Positions 6,464 through 10,665 of a stretch of 10,665 bases of DNA are shown piece by piece. Every line of letters starts with the position of its first letter. The first letter of the stretch is position 1. The stretch comes from Magnetococcales bacterium (GTDB lineage Bacteria > Pseudomonadota > Magnetococcia > Magnetococcales > Magnetaquicoccaceae): contig JADGCR010000064.1 of NCBI GenBank assembly GCA_015228895.1, positions 1-10,665 of the forward strand, read 5' to 3'. The translations under genes and the position numbers were made by a program. Below the pieces are notes generated by a model that saw nothing but the letters and a program-made list of their open reading frames with translations, made no database searches and had not been told where the DNA came from.

Positions 6464-9400
6464 ACGTCACCTCCTTTTTTGTCCATCGCCCGGTCACCAC
6501 GGTGCTGACCATGGCGGGACTGTTTCTGATGGGCCTGTTCAGCTATCGCAGCATGCCGGTTTCGGCTTTGCCCGCGGTGGATTATCCCACGCTGCAAATC
6601 TCCGCCACCCTCACCGGGGCCTCCCCGGACACCATGGCCAACTCCGTGGCCCTGCCACTGGAAAAGGAGTTCTCCACCATCGCCGGGCTGGACAGCATGT
6701 CCTCCACCAGCGGTTCGGGCACGACCCAGATCTCCCTGCAGTTCAATCTGGACCGGGACATCGACGCCGCCGCCCAGGACGTGCAGGCCGCCATCTCCTC
6801 CGCTCAGCGCAGACTGCCCGGCAACATGACCACCCCCCCTTTCTATCGCAAGGTCAATCCCGCCGATCTGCCCATCTTCTATCTGGCCCTCACCTCGGAG
6901 ACCCTGCCTCTCACCCAGATTTCCGAATTCGCCGACACCACCCTGTCGCAACGCATCTCCACCCTGCCGGGGGTGGCCCAGGTGAGCATTTATGGCCGAC
7001 AGAATCCGTCGGTGCGGGTGAAGGTCAATCCCCACGCCCTGGCCGCCAACGGCCTCTCCCTGGAGGATGTGGAGCTGGCGATTCAGCAGAACAATCCCAA
7101 CCTGCCCACGGGTTATCTCCTCAACGCCAACCGTCTGCTCTCCCTGGAGACCCCGGAACGACTGCCTTCGGCCAAAACCTACCGCTCCATCGTCATCGCC
7201 CAGAAAAACCATCTGCCCTTGCGTCTGGACGAGATCGCCCAGGTGGTGGATGGGCCGGAAAACGATCTGGTGGCCGCCTGGTACCAGTCCACCCGAGGGG
7301 TGGTGATGGCCATTCAGCGTCAGCCGGGGGCCAATACCATCGCCGTGGCCGACGCCATCCGGGAACTGGTCCCCAACATCCGTCAGCAGCTCCCGGCGGC
7401 CACCGAACTGGAGATCCTCTACGACCGCTCGTTGAGCATCCGGGAATCGGTGCACGACGTGCAGCTCACCCTGCTGTTCTCCCTGTTGCTGGTGGTGCTG
7501 GTGATCTACCTCTTTCTGGGCAACGCCTCCGCCACCCTGATCCCCAGTCTGGCCCTGCCCCTTTCGCTGGTGGGGGTCTTTCCCCTGATGCTCTACCTGA
7601 ACATGAGCATCAACATCATCTCCCTCATGGCCCTCACCCTTTCGGTGGGGTTCGTGGTGGATGACGCCATCGTCATGCTGGAAAACATCACCCGCAACAT
7701 GGAGCAGGGCAAAACCCCCTGGCAGGCCACCCTGGACGGAGGGGAGCAGATCGCCTTCACCATCGTCTCCATGACCATCTCCCTGGCGGCGGTTTTCATT
7801 CCGGTGCTGTTCATGGGGGGGATCCTGGGGCGACTGCTGCACGAATTCGCCATCGCCATCATGGCCTCGGTCATGCTGTCCGGGGTGGTCTCCCTGACCC
7901 TCACCCCCATGCTCTGCTCCCGGATTCTCAAACCCCACGCCCAGGCCCGCCCCAATGTCGTCATCCGGGTCAGTGAACGGGGATTTCTCGCCCTGCGCCG
8001 GGGGTACGCCATCTCGCTGGACTGGTCGTTGCGCCATCACCGGCTGGTGCTGGCGTTGTTTCTGATCATGCTGGGGGGCGCGGTGCAGATGGGACGGGAG
8101 ATGCCCATCGGCTTTCTGCCCAGCGAGGATACCGGTCAACTGCTCTGCATCACCGAGACCGAACAGGACATCGGTTTCGAGGCCATGGCGGAGAGACAAA
8201 GCCAGGTGGCCGCGATCATCGGCGCCGAGCCCGGGGTTCTGACCACCATGTCCTTCATCGGCGGGGGGGGGTCCCAGTCCCCTCTCAACAGTGGTCGCAT
8301 CTTCGTGCGTCTGATCCCCATGAGCGAACGTCCCCACGCCGATGAGATCGTCAAGCGGTTGCGCCTCAAGCTGGGACGGATACCGGGCATCAAGGCGTTC
8401 ATCCAGAATCTGCCGGTGATCCGCATTGGCACCCAGCTCACCAAGAGCCAGTATCAGTACACCCTCAAGGGGACGGATACCGCCGAGTTGTTCTCCTGGG
8501 CCGGACAGGTGGAAAAGCGTCTGCGGGAGCTGCCGGGATTCCTGAACGTCACCAGCGACATGCAGCTGGCCAAGACCCAGGCCCTGGTGGAGATCGACCG
8601 GGACAAGGCGGCCACCCTGGGCATTACCCCGGAGCGGCTGGAAAAGACCCTCTACGCCGCCTTCGGACCCAAGCTGATCTCCACCATCTACGCCCCCAGC
8701 AACCAGATCTCCCTGCTGCTGGAACTCGACGCCCCCTTCAAGACCGATCCGTCCATGTTGTCGCTGGTGCGGGTGCGGGGGGCCGACAACTCTCTGGTGC
8801 CGCTCTCCTCCGTGGCGCGGGTGTCCAGGTCCGTGGGGCCCGCCGCCATCTCCCATCAGGGGCAGATGCCCGCCGTGACCCTCTCTTTCGATCTGGCCCA
8901 GGGGGTCTCCCTGAGTCAGGCCATCGAGGCGATCAACCAGGCCAGGGACGGCATGGGGATGCCGGCCACCATCGCCGCCAGCTATCAGGGTTCGGCCCAG
9001 GTGTTTCAATCCTCCCTGGAGGGGATCGGCTGGTTGCTGGGTCTGTCGGTGCTGGTGATCTATCTGGTGCTGGGCATGTTGTACGAAAGCTACATCCACC
9101 CCCTGACCATTCTGTCCGGTCTGCCGGCGGCCGGACTGGGGGCGTTCTTGACCCTCAGGATGTTCGGCCTGGAGTTGAACCTGTACGGTTTCGTGGGGTT
9201 GATCATGCTGATCGGCATCGTCAAGAAGAACGCCATCATGATGATCGACTTCGCCATCGAGGCCCGCCGCGACAACGGCGCGCTCACCGCCAGGGAGGCG
9301 ATACGGGAGGCGGGGGTGGTGCGCTTCCGTCCCATCATGATGACCACCATGGCGGCCCTGGTGGGCACCTTGCCCATCGCCCTGGGAATGGGGGCGGGGG

Positions 9401-9546
9401 GGGAAGCCCGCCAGCCCCTGGGATTGGCCGTGGTGGGGGGGTTGCTCCTCTCCCAGTGGTTGACCTTGTATATCACCCCGGTGATCTATCTCTATCTGGA
9501 AAGGGTGCGGCTGCATGTCGATCCCGCGGAGTCGGGTGTGAAGTAA
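6460..9546 (+). CDS. RND multidrug efflux pump, MdtB/MdtC-like (HAE1 family)
   Basis: The 1028-residue product is an inner-membrane proton-driven RND transporter of normal length (E. coli MdtB 1040, MdtC 1025). It opens with TM1 after FFVHRPV and has the periplasmic start PVSALPAVDYPTLQ, a phrase typical of MdtB/MdtC. The TM4 proton-relay pair is D401-D402 in GFVVDDAIVMLENI. The TM10 lysine is K923 in IGIVKKNAIMMIDFA, equivalent to AcrB K940. Further family signatures are YLFLGNASATLIPSLALPLSL, SLTLTPMLCSRIL, LGMLYESYIHPLTILSGLPA and RFRPIMMTTMAALVGTLP. All three relay residues are present, so the pump looks functional. Substrates cannot be predicted. MdtB and MdtC work as a heteromer in E. 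coli; only one pump gene is present here, so it is probably a homotrimer. AGGGGGG at 6444-6450 lies 9 bases before the ATG. No local regulator or two-component system is visible. Confidence 0.95.
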   Translation: MNVTSFFVHRPVTTVLTMAGLFLMGLFSYRSMPVSALPAVDYPTLQISATLTGASPDTMANSVALPLEKEFSTIAGLDSMSSTSGSGTTQISLQFNLDRDIDAAAQDVQAAISSAQRRLPGNMTTPPFYRKVNPADLPIFYLALTSETLPLTQISEFADTTLSQRISTLPGVAQVSIYGRQNPSVRVKVNPHALAANGLSLEDVELAIQQNNPNLPTGYLLNANRLLSLETPERLPSAKTYRSIVIAQKNHLPLRLDEIAQVVDGPENDLVAAWYQSTRGVVMAIQRQPGANTIAVADAIRELVPNIRQQLPAATELEILYDRSLSIRESVHDVQLTLLFSLLLVVLVIYLFLGNASATLIPSLALPLSLVGVFPLMLYLNMSINIISLMALTLSVGFVVDDAIVMLENITRNMEQGKTPWQATLDGGEQIAFTIVSMTISLAAVFIPVLFMGGILGRLLHEFAIAIMASVMLSGVVSLTLTPMLCSRILKPHAQARPNVVIRVSERGFLALRRGYAISLDWSLRHHRLVLALFLIMLGGAVQMGREMPIGFLPSEDTGQLLCITETEQDIGFEAMAERQSQVAAIIGAEPGVLTTMSFIGGGGSQSPLNSGRIFVRLIPMSERPHADEIVKRLRLKLGRIPGIKAFIQNLPVIRIGTQLTKSQYQYTLKGTDTAELFSWAGQVEKRLRELPGFLNVTSDMQLAKTQALVEIDRDKAATLGITPERLEKTLYAAFGPKLISTIYAPSNQISLLLELDAPFKTDPSMLSLVRVRGADNSLVPLSSVARVSRSVGPAAISHQGQMPAVTLSFDLAQGVSLSQAIEAINQARDGMGMPATIAASYQGSAQVFQSSLEGIGWLLGLSVLVIYLVLGMLYESYIHPLTILSGLPAAGLGAFLTLRMFGLELNLYGFVGLIMLIGIVKKNAIMMIDFAIEARRDNGALTAREAIREAGVVRFRPIMMTTMAALVGTLPIALGMGAGGEARQPLGLAVVGGLLLSQWLTLYITPVIYLYLERVRLHVDPAESGVK

Positions 9547-9591
9547 ATTTCAACTGGATGCGGCCTTGGACTTTTTATTGATCGGGGTTCA

Positions 9592-9600
9592 TGTTACACT
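9592..9600 (+). promoter_or_regulatory. Candidate extended -10 promoter for the carrier-protein operon
   Basis: TGTTACACT fits an extended -10 element (TGn followed by TACACT, four of six to TATAAT). It lies in a comparatively AT-rich 100-base gap after the pump gene. The segment 17 bases upstream (TTTTTA, 9572-9577) is a poor -35, as extended -10 promoters permit. Transcription would begin near 9607, giving a leader of about 40 bases before ATG 9647. This would separate the acyl-carrier operon from the efflux operon, for which no terminator is visible. Confidence 0.38.
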
Positions 9601-9646
9601 CCTTCGAGTTCAGGTGCCATACCCTCCCTTTCTACACGAGAATCCT

Positions 9647-9901
9647 ATGGATATGCAGGCCAACAGAGAGAAGCTCCTCCGCTTTCTCGCCACCATCAAA
9701 CGTCCCGATCTGCCCATGGAGCGTCTGCACGACACGGATGGCCTGGTCAAGTCTGGTCTGATCGATTCCCTGTCCATGCTGGAAATCATCGCTTTCCTGG
9801 AGGCGCAATTCCAGATCGATTTTTCTGAAACCGGCATCGACCCTGCGGAACTGGAATCCGTGCAAAAGATTCTGGAACTGATCGAGAAGCGTGGCCAATG
9901 A
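9647..9901 (+). CDS. Stand-alone acyl carrier protein
   Basis: The 84-residue product has the size and pattern of a type II acyl carrier protein. The phosphopantetheine site is DSL at 40-42 (serine 41) in LVKSGLIDSLSMLEIIAFLE, followed by a helix-rich acidic C-terminus ending ELIEKRGQ. The sequence before the serine (SGLIDSL) and the short length resemble carrier proteins dedicated to special acyl transfer, such as DltC, more than the fatty-acid ACP with its DSLD-VELVMALE motif; this is a judgement from pattern. ATG 9647 is preferred (ATG 9653 is possible); the ribosome site ACGAG at 9636-9640 is modest. The frame is open further upstream to TTG 9566, but that extension overlaps the candidate promoter and is not ACP-like. 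The stop overlaps the start of the next gene as ATGA, which argues for a joint function. Confidence 0.88.
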   Translation: MDMQANREKLLRFLATIKRPDLPMERLHDTDGLVKSGLIDSLSMLEIIAFLEAQFQIDFSETGIDPAELESVQKILELIEKRGQ

Positions 9902-10665
9902 GTTCAGGGTCCGTTTATCAGCGGGTTTCCCAACTGCACGAGAACCCGCGACTGATCGAATTCTCCATCACCTTGCCCGGGAACGTGCTGTTGTGGCTGG
10001 TGGCGCAGTTGTTGCTGGTCTCCACCCGCTATCAAAATCTGATTCCTCTGATGATCCTGGTGCAACTGTATCCTGCCGGACGCATCTGGATAATGACTTT
10101 AGGTTTTGGTGGATTGTTCCTGCTCAATAAATTATTGCAGATTGACCCGTTCATCCCCTCATGGTATTTGTTCAACAGCATCTTGATCGTTTCTTCGCTT
10201 TATCTGTTCTTTCGCCTCGCCCGCTCCTTCGCCTCCATGCCCCGCGTGGTGCGCAACCACCCTCAACTCTTTCTCCATCTGTTGCTGTGGTGTTGCATCG
10301 CCATCACCCTGTTCCTGCCGGAGAACTACCGGGATGACCCGGAGTGGAACCTGGCCAACAACCTGACCACCTGTCTGGTGTTTTTCTCCTTCCTGATCTG
10401 GCGTATCGGTTTCATGTTTTACTCCGGCAAACGGGGGAGCATCAAACAGACCGGGTTCATGGACCATCTGGTGTACTGTCTGCCTTCCCTGGGCTACTCC
10501 CAGGTGCCTTATGGCAAGGGTACGGATTACCTGCTGCCGAAACTGGCCAAGAGCCGCCTTGATCTGGCCCAGGTGCAACTGGCGGGGGTCAAGCTGCTGG
10601 TCCTGGCCACCCTCTGGGACGGCTTCTTGATGCTGCTGGACCATTTCGTCATCGGCCTCCCGGAC
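9898..10665 (+). CDS. Polytopic membrane protein, possible MBOAT-type acyltransferase (partial at right edge)
   Basis: From ATG 9898, overlapping the carrier-protein stop as ATGA, the frame is open for 256 codons to the window edge. Hydrophobic segments lie at about residues 24-42, 48-76, 89-107, 124-141, 156-175 and 228-252, giving at least five or six membrane helices with no signal peptide. Residues 189-216 read D-x2-Y-x2-P-x-L...VPYGKGTDYLLPKL. The spacing of D, Y, P, GxG-like and D-x-LP-x-L elements recalls the signature of AlgI/DltB-type MBOAT acyltransferases (D-x3-Y...FFPxLxxGPI...DFLPQL), but the GPI is not conserved. The catalytic histidine of that family would lie beyond the window. 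MBOAT identity is an inference; a membrane protein of unknown family is the safe call. It contains a locally AT-rich stretch (about 10090-10165) with TTA, GGT and AAT codons rarely seen in the genes to the left. Confidence 0.7.
   Translation, partial: MSSGSVYQRVSQLHENPRLIEFSITLPGNVLLWLVAQLLLVSTRYQNLIPLMILVQLYPAGRIWIMTLGFGGLFLLNKLLQIDPFIPSWYLFNSILIVSSLYLFFRLARSFASMPRVVRNHPQLFLHLLLWCCIAITLFLPENYRDDPEWNLANNLTTCLVFFSFLIWRIGFMFYSGKRGSIKQTGFMDHLVYCLPSLGYSQVPYGKGTDYLLPKLAKSRLDLAQVQLAGVKLLVLATLWDGFLMLLDHFVIGLPD

Noticed and set aside
4560..6512. Minus-strand 650-codon frame antisense to outer-membrane factor and adaptor genes
   Set aside because: It spans two well-supported genes on the other strand and shows no domain; its composition changes where the underlying sense genes change.
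6415..9516. Minus-strand 1033-codon frame antisense to the RND pump
   Set aside because: Striking in length, but it mirrors the pump codon by codon, being rich in Gly, His, Gln and Asp. Long antisense frames are common in high-GC genes with strong third-position bias.

Overview
The window comes from a GC-rich Gram-negative bacterium. It carries an outer-membrane lipoprotein, a tripartite envelope efflux system and an E. coli-type four-cysteine DksA, and G/C dominates third codon positions. This fits the Proteobacteria, but I cannot place it more precisely from sequence alone. All stretches without a gene are shorter than 150 bases.

Left part (1-3344). A minus-strand gene for an acidic Pro/Glu/Ala-rich protein of unknown function runs off the left edge and contains a perfect 33-bp tandem repeat. 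Divergent from it is a plus-strand cluster: yraN (UPF0102 nuclease-fold protein), dolP (double-BON-domain lipoprotein) and a GlcD/D-lactate-dehydrogenase-type FAD oxidase. The oxidase overlaps dolP by 17 bases and starts with TTG. The yraN-dolP pairing resembles the E. coli yraN-diaA-dolP neighbourhood.

Middle (3345-9546). dksA stands alone behind its own upstream region, which holds a candidate promoter and a 7+7 inverted repeat. It is followed by a complete three-gene efflux operon in the order outer-membrane factor, lipoprotein adaptor, MdtB/MdtC-like RND pump. Adaptor and pump are linked by an eight-codon mini-ORF with ATGA junctions at both ends.

Right part (9547-10665). A small stand-alone acyl carrier protein, with the DSL phosphopantetheine motif, shares an ATGA overlap with a polytopic membrane protein that continues past the right edge. 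Part of the membrane protein resembles the signature region of MBOAT O-acyltransferases such as AlgI and DltB. The pair may therefore be the start of an acyl-transfer operon acting on an envelope polymer. This is the least ordinary part of the window. The remainder looks like normal chromosomal gene content.
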